From Gammaproteobacteria bacterium (GTDB lineage: Bacteria; Pseudomonadota; Gammaproteobacteria; Burkholderiales; Rhodocyclaceae): a stretch of 64,000 bases of DNA. The notes under the pieces were generated by a model, which saw nothing but the letters and a program-made list of their open reading frames with translations, had not been told where the DNA came from and ran no database searches. The position numbers and the translations under genes were made by a program. Positions within the stretch are counted from its first letter, which is position 1. Each line of letters opens with the position of its first letter. The stretch spans positions 124,001 through 188,000 of the forward strand of contig JAHJVE010000005.1 in the NCBI GenBank assembly GCA_018828385.1. Reading direction: 5' to 3'. Shown piece by piece: positions 55,341-63,979 of the stretch.

Positions 55341-55916
55341 TTAGCGGTAAATCACCTGTTCTATGCTCCGACTTGTCCATGGCGCAATCGCTGCACGCCA
55401 ATTTGCCAGCGAAACAGCCTGCGCCTTCTCGTAAGCAGCGATTGCATCTTCTACCGAAAGCCCTCCATAAATCATCGAGAGAATCGGCACTGCGCTATCG
55501 TCAATTGCCTTGCAAATACGATTGAACGTTGTCTCGATCTCTGATTCCTGCAATTCAGTATCTGTCAGCTCGATTTGTAACATCGTCCAAACTGCGTTGT
55601 CAGAAGGATCCAACTCCAGTTGCGGCAGGCAGCGAACCATTGCAGCATCCAAGAATTGCTTGATCTCCGACAGTTTGGCGGCTGGAGTCGCAACCCCATT
55701 CGATGCGCTCAGGAAGAACGAGTCAAATGATCTGTTGTAGCTAATCGTTACCCAGCAATTGCTCTGCGCCAAGCTCTGATAGTTCAACAGGATTGGGTTT
55801 TCGCAACTCGATGACAGTAATGTGGGTGAGCCAAAGCGCAGCACCCATTTGTAGATCTTGGTGTAAGCCGCCTTCGGGTTGTGGCGATTGGCTACAGGGG
55901 AAAATGGTGTATTCAT
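55341..55916 (-). CDS. Hypothetical protein
   Basis: A 191-residue protein from ATG 55916. It is mixed alpha/beta with a hydrophilic C-terminal half ([52 protein letters not shown]). It has no signal peptide or membrane helix and no recognisable family. It is divergent from the IHF-like gene across a 195-base gap and alone on its strand. Confidence 0.6.
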   Translation of the reverse strand: MNTPFSPVANRHNPKAAYTKIYKWVLRFGSPTLLSSSCENPILLNYQSLAQSNCWVTISYNRSFDSFFLSASNGVATPAAKLSEIKQFLDAAMVRCLPQLELDPSDNAVWTMLQIELTDTELQESEIETTFNRICKAIDDSAVPILSMIYGGLSVEDAIAAYEKAQAVSLANWRAAIAPWTSRSIEQVIYR

Positions 55917-56111
55917 GTTCAGTCTCCAGCAGTGAAAGGTGGTGTGTGCTTCAAAGCATCTGGCCTGGCTATAAAAAATAACCAGATGGATGCCCACCTC
56001 TGCGGACAGAGATATTTTCACTCTGGACCGTTATCAGGCGACGATGCCAGTGCGTTTCCACCGCACAAGGCTTGTGCTACTCCTTCGTCATCTTTGGTTA
56101 AAATAATCGAA

Positions 56112-56393
56112 ATGACTCGATCTGAACTCATCACCGTGTTGGCCCAGCGCTTTCCACAACTTCTGAGAGTTGATACGGAAATGGCAGTCACGGAGATTCT
56201 TCGTGCGCTTGCTGGCACGTTACATCGCGGGCATCGAGTGGAAATTCGAGGTTTTGGTGCATTCGACCTGAACTATCGATCGCCCCGCAATGCTCGCAAT
56301 CCAAAAACGGGTGAAAAAGTCAGCGTGCCCGGAAAGTGCGTGCCACATTTCAAAGCTGGCAAGGAACTGCGCGAATCAGTAAATGGATGCTGA
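56112..56393 (+). CDS. IHF-beta-like DNA-bending protein
   Basis: A 93-residue HU/IHF-family protein from ATG 56112. [37 protein letters not shown] (the beta-arm region) and [13 protein letters not shown] identify the IHF-beta subgroup. The tail is short. The normal chromosomal ihfB sits next to rpsA, so this is probably an extra, element-borne copy that could act in recombination or transfer. It overlaps the following gene by 11 bases. Confidence 0.9.
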   Translation: MTRSELITVLAQRFPQLLRVDTEMAVTEILRALAGTLHRGHRVEIRGFGAFDLNYRSPRNARNPKTGEKVSVPGKCVPHFKAGKELRESVNGC

Positions 56394-56973
56394 ACTACTC
56401 CGCACAGTGACCACATTAAGTGCCGTGATACTCGGCTTCGTACTGGGGCAAGTTGCCGAATTGTTTCGAACAAGGCGAACGAGCCGGAAAGCCTCTGCTG
56501 CAACACGTGCAATTGTTGAGCTTGAGATAGCGCAAAATCGAACGATGCTGTCCGATTATTGGCACAAGGTCATCGCCTCATGCGACTCGTGGCGTGAGGC
56601 GGACGGCGCGGTGAGCTACATTAAACTGGCGCGTGCAGTGATTAAATTTCCGTTTCCACCAATTGGGAAAAGTGTCTGGCTGGCTTCGCTTGGAAATCTC
56701 GCCTCATCCTACTCTCCAGGGGCACTAGCTGAGCTTTGGGGGACTCATGAAGCATTCGATCGTCTGTCGGTATTGCGTAGGCAGATGGAGGTGTTGGAGC
56801 AGGATTCGGAGAGCGCCGGCCGACACGCTGAGTCTCGAAATGACATGCCGTTGGGCATCCTTTCCACGCTTGTCGGCTCAGCGCATTTCGCAAATAGTGC
56901 GGAGCTCTTCGCTCGCGAGTTCGAAACCCAAATGCGTGCTGCGTTGAAACAGTCCTTTGTGAATTTCCCTTAG
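56383..56973 (+). CDS. Membrane-anchored hypothetical protein
   Basis: A 196-residue protein with an N-terminal membrane helix ([20 protein letters not shown]) followed by a cytoplasmic helical domain beginning with a basic stretch ([20 protein letters not shown]). It overlaps the IHF-like gene, so both are probably expressed together. No family is recognised. Confidence 0.65.
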   Translation: MDAELLRTVTTLSAVILGFVLGQVAELFRTRRTSRKASAATRAIVELEIAQNRTMLSDYWHKVIASCDSWREADGAVSYIKLARAVIKFPFPPIGKSVWLASLGNLASSYSPGALAELWGTHEAFDRLSVLRRQMEVLEQDSESAGRHAESRNDMPLGILSTLVGSAHFANSAELFAREFETQMRAALKQSFVNFP

Positions 56974-57105
56974 CGACTCAAGATCGCTGGCATTTCACGA
57001 CAAGGCCATGATTGGATGTCTTGGGTAAGCAACCCAATAGCTGAAACAGTAGTTTTCAAAGTCCGATCTAGCTAAACTCGCCGCTCAAATGAAACAAGGT
57101 TAGTT

Positions 57106-57774
57106 GTGCGATTCGAATCCGAAGAAGAACTCCGTAAGCGGTTGCTAGACATTCTGGCACCTCGCATCGACAGCGGGGGGAAATTTTGCCAAATAGAATT
57201 TGAGTCCCCAAATGGGATTGCAGACGTTGTATTAGCAACCCTTACGGATGATTGGGCAGATAGACTGAGACTTGGGGAGATTAAGCCTGCTTGGGCATAT
57301 GCGTTATTGCAGCTCCGTGACGAAGGTTGCTCAACAGAAGATTTTGCTTCGTTTGTCGGCGTCACAAAGGCAACAGCAAAGCGAGTTCTAAAGTCATATG
57401 AGGAAGCAGGGTTTTGTAACTTTGATACTGAAAGAAAGCACTGGAAAAAGCTTGAAAGCCCTAAGGCTTTGGTTGCTGAATTTTGCGCTATAGAAACGAA
57501 GCTTACAAACTGGCGCCGAGCACTTTATCAAGCGTCTCGGTATAGGGATTTTGCGCACCAAGCATGGGTGGTTATGGATGATCGAGATGTCTCCCCAGCC
57601 CTTCGAAATTTGGCAGAATTTTCCAGATTGAATATAGGGTTAGCATCGATAGCTACCGTCGGAGACGCAAAAATTCATGCAAAGCCAACGTTAAGGAGCC
57701 CTCGCTCAGAGCTCCGCTTTTGGTATGCAAATACACTAGTTGCGCAGCGCCTACTAAGAAATGAGGCCGCCTAA
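57106..57774 (+). CDS. Putative PD-(D/E)XK nuclease-like protein with inserted winged helix
   Basis: A 222-residue protein starting at GTG 57106 (AAGG upstream; an earlier ATG frame stops at once). The outer parts suggest a PD-(D/E)XK fold: IEFESPNGIADVVLAT supplies Asp40, AIETKL supplies Glu130-x-Lys132, and YQASRYRDF a following Gln142. Between them (about 67-116) lies a helix-turn-helix (DFASFVGVTKATAKRVLKSY, then GFCNFD). The inference rests on motif order only. The 3' end overlaps the convergent unknown-protein gene by 21 bases. Confidence 0.6.
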   Translation: MRFESEEELRKRLLDILAPRIDSGGKFCQIEFESPNGIADVVLATLTDDWADRLRLGEIKPAWAYALLQLRDEGCSTEDFASFVGVTKATAKRVLKSYEEAGFCNFDTERKHWKKLESPKALVAEFCAIETKLTNWRRALYQASRYRDFAHQAWVVMDDRDVSPALRNLAEFSRLNIGLASIATVGDAKIHAKPTLRSPRSELRFWYANTLVAQRLLRNEAA

Positions 57775-58941
57775 TTTCGCAAACCTGTTGAGCGCTTTAC
57801 TCCAGGGGGTGATGTGTGTTCCGGCACCGTGTAGGTCAAGTTCGATACCTGCCTTTGAGATGGATCGATAGGCGGCAGAAGCGCTATCCAGCCATTCATT
57901 TAGCAATTCGACACGGTCCGAGGCTGTAACTCCCTTTAGCGCGTCAAATTGTCGAGAGATGGCGACATGGTGATGTTTGTAAAGAGTTGGCTGAGAGAAA
58001 TGAGGATCTGTAGGCGCCGTTAATGCGGCGTTGCCATAGTCAGTCTCTTCGTATATCTCAGCCCAAACTTTTGGTAGAGCATCGCGAATTGCTTTTGCCT
58101 GATCGAAGCGCACCCAGTTCATCAAACCATTGAGATAAATTCGGGGACGCGGCCCACGCTTGTCTTCGTCATTTGCAACAAACTTGTCAATTGAGAATAT
58201 ACGAGTGTTATCGAACGTTCCTATTGTCAGTGTTGCGTTATTGAATACCGTCATCAGAAGAGATTCCGTATTCAGATATCCAAGCACTACGTTCATGCCA
58301 GAACTTTGCAGTTCTTGAATGAATGTCATTTTCTCAACCAAGAAAGCATCACTTTGAATTTGCTTAGTTGGCCGATCCAGCGTTGTGATCAAGTACACGC
58401 CTGTTATTTCGGGATAGCTTGTTATCCAATTTAGCAGTTGTGTTCGAAAGGCACCAGCTTCGATCATGTGCGGAGTAATCGCTAACGTGAGGAAGACCGC
58501 CTTTTTTGAGCCTGAGCTATTAATTGCCTTAACAAATGGCGCTACAGTGAATGCGTCTTGTCGTTCCCTGTAGTCTGGGTACATTTGATCAAGATATCGG
58601 GTTGGTATAACAATTGCAGCGAAATTTTGCTCAATCTGAAACTTTACGCATTCAGTCGCGGCGTGGTCAGCTACTGCTGAGTAGTCAATGGTTGAAAAAC
58701 CATCCGTGGCTGTCTCTGGAAAAAACGAGTACTGTTTAAACTTGTTTTTTTGAGAATTTGGAAGATAAAACTGCGGGTCAAATAGCGAGCATTCGCGAAT
58801 TTTCGTTTTGAGTCGTTTTACGGAGTCGGCTGATTGATGGACGGGGCTAAATATTATCCCTTGAGCGGTGTGGTCTCTTTCTAGCGAATCAACGCTCCAA
58901 GTGGCGTTATGGCCTGCTTGGTGAAATACGTAAAAGCTCAT
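57754..58941 (-). CDS. Hypothetical protein translationally coupled to a Ser/Thr kinase
   Basis: A 395-residue protein from ATG 58941, whose start overlaps the kinase stop (ATGA). Regularly spaced strand-helix units (FAAIVIPTRYLDQMYP, KKAVFLTLAITPHMIEA, ITGVYLITTLDRPTKQ, GMNVVLGYLNTESLL, RPRIYLNGLMNWVRF) suggest a TIM-barrel-like alpha/beta fold. It has no signal peptide. The N terminus (FYVFHQAGHNATWSV) is not recognised. Coupling to the kinase suggests that it is the kinase's partner, substrate or effector. Confidence 0.65.
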   Translation of the reverse strand: MSFYVFHQAGHNATWSVDSLERDHTAQGIIFSPVHQSADSVKRLKTKIRECSLFDPQFYLPNSQKNKFKQYSFFPETATDGFSTIDYSAVADHAATECVKFQIEQNFAAIVIPTRYLDQMYPDYRERQDAFTVAPFVKAINSSGSKKAVFLTLAITPHMIEAGAFRTQLLNWITSYPEITGVYLITTLDRPTKQIQSDAFLVEKMTFIQELQSSGMNVVLGYLNTESLLMTVFNNATLTIGTFDNTRIFSIDKFVANDEDKRGPRPRIYLNGLMNWVRFDQAKAIRDALPKVWAEIYEETDYGNAALTAPTDPHFSQPTLYKHHHVAISRQFDALKGVTASDRVELLNEWLDSASAAYRSISKAGIELDLHGAGTHITPWSKALNRFAKLGGLIS

Positions 58942-59861
58942 ATCCGTTCTCCCTGCTTTCTGCAATTGTCGATTTGCTGGGCCAGCATCTCAATAGTTCG
59001 TTGTCTTTTGTAGGGTGCTTTCTCAATCATTTGTCCGATTACAGCAGAAAACTCTTCGCTTGCGCTTGTTACCTTATGTAGCGGCGATGCCTGCGCACTT
59101 ACCATCTTGGAAAGAGTCTCGTCAAAGGGCTCATTTCCCTCGACAAGCGGGTGCCTCTTTGCAAGCAGTTCGTAGGCAATGATGCCAAGTGCAAAAAAAT
59201 CACTCTTGAACGAGATATCGCGCTTTAGGTTTGCAATTTGCTCTGGGCTTGCGTAGCGAGGTGTCATCGGCCCATGCGGAAACACAGTTGCTGTAACCCC
59301 AGTGGCTCCAGCTTCGCGCACTATTCCAAGATCGATGATGCTTGGAGAACCATCGGTTTTGATGATTATGTTGTCAGGTTTTAGATCTCTATGAACGAAA
59401 CGCTTCGGGTGGTCCCAAAGCGGCGTTAGAGCGGTGACTAGGTCCGCCAATAGTTCAATTACAGTCTCGGGATCACTATATTTTTCTGGGCACGCGGAAA
59501 GAGGCTTTCCATCCAAGAACTCTTCAATTGTTAGAAAAACCTTGGCGTTTAGCGGTGTCTCTGTCCTCGGATCTTCCGTAATGAGGCTGTAGTGGTAGAG
59601 TTTTGGAAACGAAAGTGACTCCGTCGTCGATAGAAACTCTACTTCACGTTCATAGTAGGCGATTGCGGTGTGGCTAACATTTGCGGTCAGCTTCGCAACT
59701 ATTTGTTGAGGGCAGCCATATTTTGTTGCCAACCTAGATTTTTTATCGCCTATTTCGCAATAAAGCACGACACGTTGCCCTGATGCTTTTGCAATATCTA
59801 GCACCCGGATTTCTGGAAAAATAGCGGTTAGTAGTTCAGTTGCCCAGTTTGTGGCAGACAT
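58938..59861 (-). CDS. Hanks-type Ser/Thr protein kinase
   Basis: A 307-residue soluble kinase from ATG 59861. The nucleotide Lys is likely in IVAKLTAN, the catalytic loop is RFVHRDLKPDNIIIK, the metal motif is DLG (instead of DFG) in IIDLGIVREAG, and the activation segment reads TPRYASPEQI, with an APE-like Pro-Glu. The glycine loop is weak. No membrane helix or sensor domain is present, unlike PknB-type kinases. It forms an operon with the unknown protein downstream and diverges from the H-NS-like gene. Confidence 0.9.
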   Translation of the reverse strand: MSATNWATELLTAIFPEIRVLDIAKASGQRVVLYCEIGDKKSRLATKYGCPQQIVAKLTANVSHTAIAYYEREVEFLSTTESLSFPKLYHYSLITEDPRTETPLNAKVFLTIEEFLDGKPLSACPEKYSDPETVIELLADLVTALTPLWDHPKRFVHRDLKPDNIIIKTDGSPSIIDLGIVREAGATGVTATVFPHGPMTPRYASPEQIANLKRDISFKSDFFALGIIAYELLAKRHPLVEGNEPFDETLSKMVSAQASPLHKVTSASEEFSAVIGQMIEKAPYKRQRTIEMLAQQIDNCRKQGERI

Positions 59862-60050
59862 ATGCAATCAAGATGGTGTGTCGAGCTATGGATTCTACTG
59901 TATTTGCATATTCTGGTGGAGGCTCTTACAGTCTTGACTCAATCTCATGTTCTGGTGGCTATGTCTAGACTGCAAGAGTTACTAGAAAGCAGGAGCATCC
60001 CTCCGGTACAGATATACTGGCAGTTCGATCCATCAAGAGGGAGAACTTTC

Positions 60051-60332
60051 ATGGCAACTTATGCTGAAATCCAAGCACAGATTGCAGAGCTGCAGGCTCA
60101 GGCTGAAAAGGTAAGAAAAGACGAGTTGGCCTCAGCAATTGCTCAGGTCAAAGCGCTGATGGCTCAATATGGAATTACCATTAATGATCTTCAAGGCGTT
60201 ACCAAAAATGCCCGTAAGATTTCTCCAGTTAAAGCAAAGTATCGTGATCCAGTTAGCGGAAATGAGTGGACTGGACGTGGTCGTAGTCCGAAGTGGCTAG
60301 AGGGTAAGAATAAAGACGACTTTGCAATCTGA
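60051..60332 (+). CDS. H-NS family DNA-binding protein
   Basis: A 93-residue protein from ATG 60051 (GGGAG upstream). It has a coiled-coil oligomerisation domain (TYAEIQAQIAELQAQAEKV) and the C-terminal AT-hook-like motif YRDPVSGNEWTGRGRSPKWL. H-NS-like proteins on mobile DNA silence foreign AT-rich genes or lower the cost of the element. A longer upstream frame is open but lacks family support. Confidence 0.93.
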   Translation: MATYAEIQAQIAELQAQAEKVRKDELASAIAQVKALMAQYGITINDLQGVTKNARKISPVKAKYRDPVSGNEWTGRGRSPKWLEGKNKDDFAI

Positions 60333-60386
60333 TCGGAGCAGAAAAACCGAAGTGTCGTAAAGACATAGTTAAAAAGCCAAAAGAAC

Positions 60387-60418
60387 AATCCGCTTTTCTA
60401 ATCAGAAGCGGATTTTTT
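60387..60418 (+). terminator. Terminator of the H-NS-like gene
   Basis: AATCCGCTT and AAGCGGATT form a perfect 9-bp stem followed by TTTTAC, 55 bases after the stop codon. Confidence 0.88.
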
Positions 60419-60518
60419 ACGTCTGACCTTAATCATGATTCTCATGTGGTAAAGCGAACCAGTCTATGGTTATTGGCTTCGATGGTTGAAATTCGTATAG
60501 GCGGATAGATCAATTAAA

Positions 60519-60545
60519 CAGATGCTGATTGGTGATCAGCATCTG
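60519..60545. repeat. Perfect 11-bp inverted repeat in the transfer-origin region
   Basis: CAGATGCTGAT-TGGTG-ATCAGCATCTG. On the minus strand it is followed by TTTAATT, so it could also stop transcription leftward. Confidence 0.65.
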
Positions 60546-60620
60546 TGTTGTATCTGAATTGACGAATGACGACATGCTGTTTATTGCATCATTGTTGTTT
60601 TATTGGATAAAGTATTTTCT

Positions 60621-60641
60621 TACATACACCTATGGTATGTA
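60621..60641. repeat. Inverted repeat near oriT
   Basis: TACATAC pairs with GTATGTA around 7 bases, 55 bases before the nic-like core. Inverted repeats next to nic are usual relaxase recognition elements. Confidence 0.5.
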
Positions 60642-60695
60642 GAGATGATTAGCTAGTTGCATTCACTAAGCTAAGCAGACAGAGATAATAAGGGA

Positions 60696-60706
60696 GGCGC
60701 ACTTAC
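60696..60706 (-). other. Predicted oriT nic core, MOBQ (IncQ-like) type
   Basis: The minus strand reads TAAGTGCGCCT, nearly identical to the conserved nic core of IncQ/MOBQ origins (TAAGTGCGCCCT type). It lies 126 bases upstream of a MobA/MobL relaxase gene and is surrounded by inverted repeats, which is the standard arrangement. The 360 bases from 60419 to 60831 hold no other gene. Confidence 0.8.
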
Positions 60707-60831
60707 CCTTTCTTATATGTCGATTGAATCTGCCCTTATTACTAGAGTGAAATCTGGTCATTCTTCTCTACGACCGATGATTGCATTTGTTCAATGCAAT
60801 TGCCAATAAACATGTATGTAGAGGAAATATC

Positions 60832-61548
60832 ATGGCTAGTTATCACCTGAGTATCAAAAGCGGCAAGCGAGGCAAGGCCACTGAGCATGCTGCTTATATT
60901 GCCCGTGAAGGAAAGCATGGGCGTGCTGCAAAGAGAGAGGATCTAATTGCTACCGAGCACGGAAATCTTCCTGATTGGGCGGATGGAAATCCGGCATTGT
61001 TCTGGAATATGGCTGATGAGCACGAACGAAAAAATGGTGCTGCATATCGAGAGCTGGAACTTGCATTGCCGGCAGAGCTAAGACCAGAACAACACATTGC
61101 ATTACTGCAAGAGTTTGTGGAAGCTGAGCTCCCAGGGAAACCATATCAGTTGGCCATACATGAGCCGATCGCTGCGCTGGGTGAAGTGAAACAACCACAC
61201 GCTCACATCATGTTTTCGGATCGCAAACCCGATGGGATTGAGCGAACGCCCAGTCAGCACTTCAAGCGGTACAACCCGACGAATCCAGAGCTGGGTGGTT
61301 GCAAAAAAGACAGTGGGGGTAGAGAGCCAGGTGTCCTGAAGAATGAACTCGTTTCTAGGCGCGAAAGCTGGGCTAATCTCCAGAATCAGTTTCTCGAAGC
61401 GAATGGTCATGCAGCAAGAGTTGATCACCGAAGCAACAAGGATCGAGGGATTGAGGCTCCACCCGAGCGGCATCTGGGACCCGTCGGAATTAAGAAAATG
61501 TCGCCAGAGGAGCGGTCGGAATACCAAGGCAAACGTCGTTCGGCTTAA
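60832..61548 (+). CDS. mobA: MobA/MobL-family relaxase (short form)
   Basis: A 238-residue HUH relaxase that should nick oriT and pilot DNA in conjugative mobilization. It starts MASYHLSIKSGKRGKATEHA at ATG 60832 (AGAGGAAA upstream). It contains ALPAELRPEQHIALLQEFV and the metal-binding histidine motif QPHAHIMFSDR. It has the nuclease domain only, without the primase fused in RSF1010 MobA. The relaxase depends on a conjugative system elsewhere. Confidence 0.92.
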   Translation: MASYHLSIKSGKRGKATEHAAYIAREGKHGRAAKREDLIATEHGNLPDWADGNPALFWNMADEHERKNGAAYRELELALPAELRPEQHIALLQEFVEAELPGKPYQLAIHEPIAALGEVKQPHAHIMFSDRKPDGIERTPSQHFKRYNPTNPELGGCKKDSGGREPGVLKNELVSRRESWANLQNQFLEANGHAARVDHRSNKDRGIEAPPERHLGPVGIKKMSPEERSEYQGKRRSA

Positions 61549-61702
61549 GTGCCAAGCACTAACCACCTGGATCGGCGGAATGCGCTCCGAAAAACAATCT
61601 AGGTAGTTGCGTGGAACCACTTGTCAGTGATGCTACTCAAAGCACTCTAGATGGTATTTCTAAAAGTGCTACTATTGGTACGAACTGGAACAGGAGGCGG
61701 TT

Positions 61703-61951
61703 ATGGCCCACCAAATATTGTCTGAAACGGCAGCAAGCATTTCCGAGCTAAAACGCAACCCCATGGGTACGGTTGCAGCGGGAGAAGGATTCCCTGTGGC
61801 GATCCTGAACAGGAACGAGCCAGCCTTTTATTGCATTCCGGCTCGTGCATTCGAGAGCATGATGGATCGCCTGGAGGATTTGGAATTGAATGCTATTGCG
61901 GATGCTCGTGCAGGCCAGAAGCGAGTGAAGGTCAAAATCGATGAGCTATGA
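61703..61951 (+). CDS. Phd/YefM-family antitoxin
   Basis: An 82-residue antitoxin. The N-terminal DNA-binding part (SISELKRNPMGTVAAGEGF) and FYCIPARAFESMMDRLEDLE match Phd/YefM relatives that pair with RelE toxins. The C terminus overlaps the toxin start by 11 bases, the usual coupling. AGGAGGCGG precedes the ATG. Confidence 0.88.
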   Translation: MAHQILSETAASISELKRNPMGTVAAGEGFPVAILNRNEPAFYCIPARAFESMMDRLEDLELNAIADARAGQKRVKVKIDEL

Positions 61952-62222
61952 GCTTGAGTTTCTTGAAGAGGCTTTGTCCGAATGGCAGCGTCTGGATGGC
62001 TCGATCAAGGCTCAGTTCAAGAAAAAGCTGGCTGAGCGCTTAGTTGAGCCACGGGTACCCTCCGCCAAGTTGTCGGGGCACCCTGATCGCTACAAAATCA
62101 AGCTGCGCAGTATCGGCTACCGGCTCGTCTACGAAGTCCAGGATGGTCGATTGGTCGTGCTGGTCGTCGCCGTAGGCAAGCGCGACAAAAATGCAGTCTA
62201 CAAGGCCGCTGAGGGGCGTTGA
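61941..62222 (+). CDS. relE: RelE/ParE-family toxin
   Basis: A 93-residue RelE-type toxin, expected to cleave mRNA on the ribosome. The family patterns LEFLEEALSEWQRLDGSIKAQF, KLSGHPDRYKIKLRSIGYRLVYEV and VLVVAVGKRDKNAVY are complete, including the conserved Arg residues. Together with the antitoxin it stabilises the element. Confidence 0.93.
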   Translation: MSYELEFLEEALSEWQRLDGSIKAQFKKKLAERLVEPRVPSAKLSGHPDRYKIKLRSIGYRLVYEVQDGRLVVLVVAVGKRDKNAVYKAAEGR

Positions 62223-62276
62223 CTCCCCTTGAATACGGGGCGATCCTTGGAAAGATATGAAGCGATTTCCGATATT

Positions 62277-62296
62277 TCCGCTACGAGTAGCGGAAG
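62277..62296. repeat. 20-bp palindrome after the toxin gene
   Basis: TTCCGCTAC-GA-GTAGCGGAA is perfectly symmetric and sits between the converging relE and DUF3987 genes. It could be a bidirectional structural terminator or a protein-binding site; no T run is present. Confidence 0.6.
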
Positions 62297-62358
62297 TATC
62301 GGGTTTAGCAGATGGTTCGATGCTGAAAATCAGCATTGGCTGGGTTCATGACCCTAGG

Positions 62359-63876
62359 TCAAAGAGTCTGGCCGTTGCCGCCTTGCCCAAGGAAATAGTG
62401 GGGATTCAAAACGATGAACAGCGTTTTTCCTTGCTTTTGAAGTTGGGCTACGCAACGCCAAATGAGTACTTGAAGGGCGGCGTTAAGGCGACTCTTGTTG
62501 CGAAGCGGATTGGGGCCGGATTGAAGAGCCACGTTCTTTGGGAAAGCCAGGGTTTTGTGCGTATGTGAGAAGCTGCGCAACCATGCCTCCAGCAGAGCGG
62601 CATCAGCTTGATTTTGGGGGATCGGGGGCGGCGCTGCGAAAAGACGTTTGAACTCGTAGGTGTACCATTTCATCACCTCAGATGCACGCTCTACGGTTTC
62701 AACCGAGATGTCGCCCTCTTGTTTGCTGAAAAAATGAAAGAGTGCGGCAATACGAGCCATATTGTCAGCAGCCTTCGAGCCGAAATCTCGAATGTCGAAC
62801 AGGAAACCGCCAGGGGTTAGTTCGAATTCGATATTGTTATAGGCTTGAATCCAACGAGCTCGTGCTTCGGGCGTAAACTGAAGAACCAGCCCAGATTCTC
62901 CTTCGCTCCTACAGTGGGTTTCGGTCTGCTCCAAGATTTCTTCGATACGACGCTTGAATTTCTCAGTGCTTGACCATGACAAATTACTCTGGTGAATGAA
63001 ACGAGTGCCTTGGGTGGAGAGGGGGAATGCCATCAGGCATCTCGAGAATAGGCCTGTATTGCGCGCTGCATTGTGTTTGCGACGCACAAAGTCATAAACC
63101 ACCTGAAATTGCCCCATCACCCCGATGGTCAGTCGAGGGTTTCGCAGCGAAATCGACTTTTGATTACGACGATCAACGTGGATATCGCTTCCACTCCACA
63201 TGGCGCAAAGCAAGGCTAGGTCATCGCTGGCCTTCCCATTCAGAATACTTGCCCCTTCATTCGATATGAGTGCAGCGTGCCCAAAGTTGTCGTACATGCT
63301 GCGCACGAGCTCGGATGGGCTTACGTTGTCAAAAATGAGCTTCGTCTTTTTAGGCTTCGCTGGTTTTTGGCATCCGTGCTCAGCCAGCTGTTTCTCAAGA
63401 TCTTCCGTTGTATGGCCTGCTTTGTATGCTTTCTTAATGGAGGCGAGAAGGACTTCTTGCTTGGCATTCCAGGCAAGAATCTTGGCGAGATATGTCGAGT
63501 TTTTTTCCGCTACGTCTTTATCCTGGCATTCCTGATAGGATCGGATGGGCTCAAGGACAGCGTCGTCTCCTGCTGATTTTCGCTCTCCTGAATCTGCTAC
63601 GGTAAATGTGTATAGGCTAACAGGGGCGACTAAATGGTCGAGACGGCGGACAGAAATGAGTCGTTGGCAAGCTAACGAAACTGCGTTCAGTACACAGTTG
63701 GCAACTAATGGGATTGGCGCTTGAATATTGCGCTGGAGCTCCAGAATGGTATCCCGCAAAACATCGGGGAATGCATAGACAGGGTAGTTGTGGTCGTTGT
63801 TGTTTCCGTTCATTTGAGCGCCGATGTTAGTGGGCGCAGTATGCGTTGAAAGAGAGGGGGAAACTTGGGTAAACAT
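62359..63876 (-). CDS. DUF3987 (YfjI-type) protein
   Basis: A 505-residue protein of the DUF3987 family, common on plasmids and prophage-like elements and probably related to replicative primase/helicase functions. Typical segments are PVSLYTFTVADSGERKSAGDD (degenerate Walker-A region), LISNEGASILNG, MWSGSDIHVDRRNQKSISL, NTGLFSRCLMAFP and KAADNMARIAALFHFF. The canonical Walker lysine is hard to identify. It is read towards the toxin-antitoxin module. Confidence 0.85.
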   Translation of the reverse strand: MFTQVSPSLSTHTAPTNIGAQMNGNNNDHNYPVYAFPDVLRDTILELQRNIQAPIPLVANCVLNAVSLACQRLISVRRLDHLVAPVSLYTFTVADSGERKSAGDDAVLEPIRSYQECQDKDVAEKNSTYLAKILAWNAKQEVLLASIKKAYKAGHTTEDLEKQLAEHGCQKPAKPKKTKLIFDNVSPSELVRSMYDNFGHAALISNEGASILNGKASDDLALLCAMWSGSDIHVDRRNQKSISLRNPRLTIGVMGQFQVVYDFVRRKHNAARNTGLFSRCLMAFPLSTQGTRFIHQSNLSWSSTEKFKRRIEEILEQTETHCRSEGESGLVLQFTPEARARWIQAYNNIEFELTPGGFLFDIRDFGSKAADNMARIAALFHFFSKQEGDISVETVERASEVMKWYTYEFKRLFAAPPPIPQNQADAALLEAWLRSFSHTHKTLAFPKNVALQSGPNPLRNKSRLNAALQVLIWRCVAQLQKQGKTLFIVLNPHYFLGQGGNGQTL

Positions 63877-63956
63877 GTGGGACCCTTTGCTAGAAAGAAT
63901 AAATGCGGTGCCACTACCTGAAATGGAGTGGTAGCGAGAACTTGCTTAAATGAACT

Positions 63957-63979
63957 CAAGACAGGGGCCCCTTGTCTTG
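63957..63979. repeat. Hairpin near the window end
   Basis: CAAGACAGGGG and CCCCTTGTCTTG pair with one bulged T, about 80 bases upstream of the DUF3987 start. It may be an operator or part of a terminator of a gene beyond the window. Confidence 0.5.

Noticed and set aside
62257-62568. A 103-codon plus-strand frame
   Set aside because: Two thirds of it is antisense to the DUF3987 gene, it contains the 20-bp palindrome, and it shows no family features.
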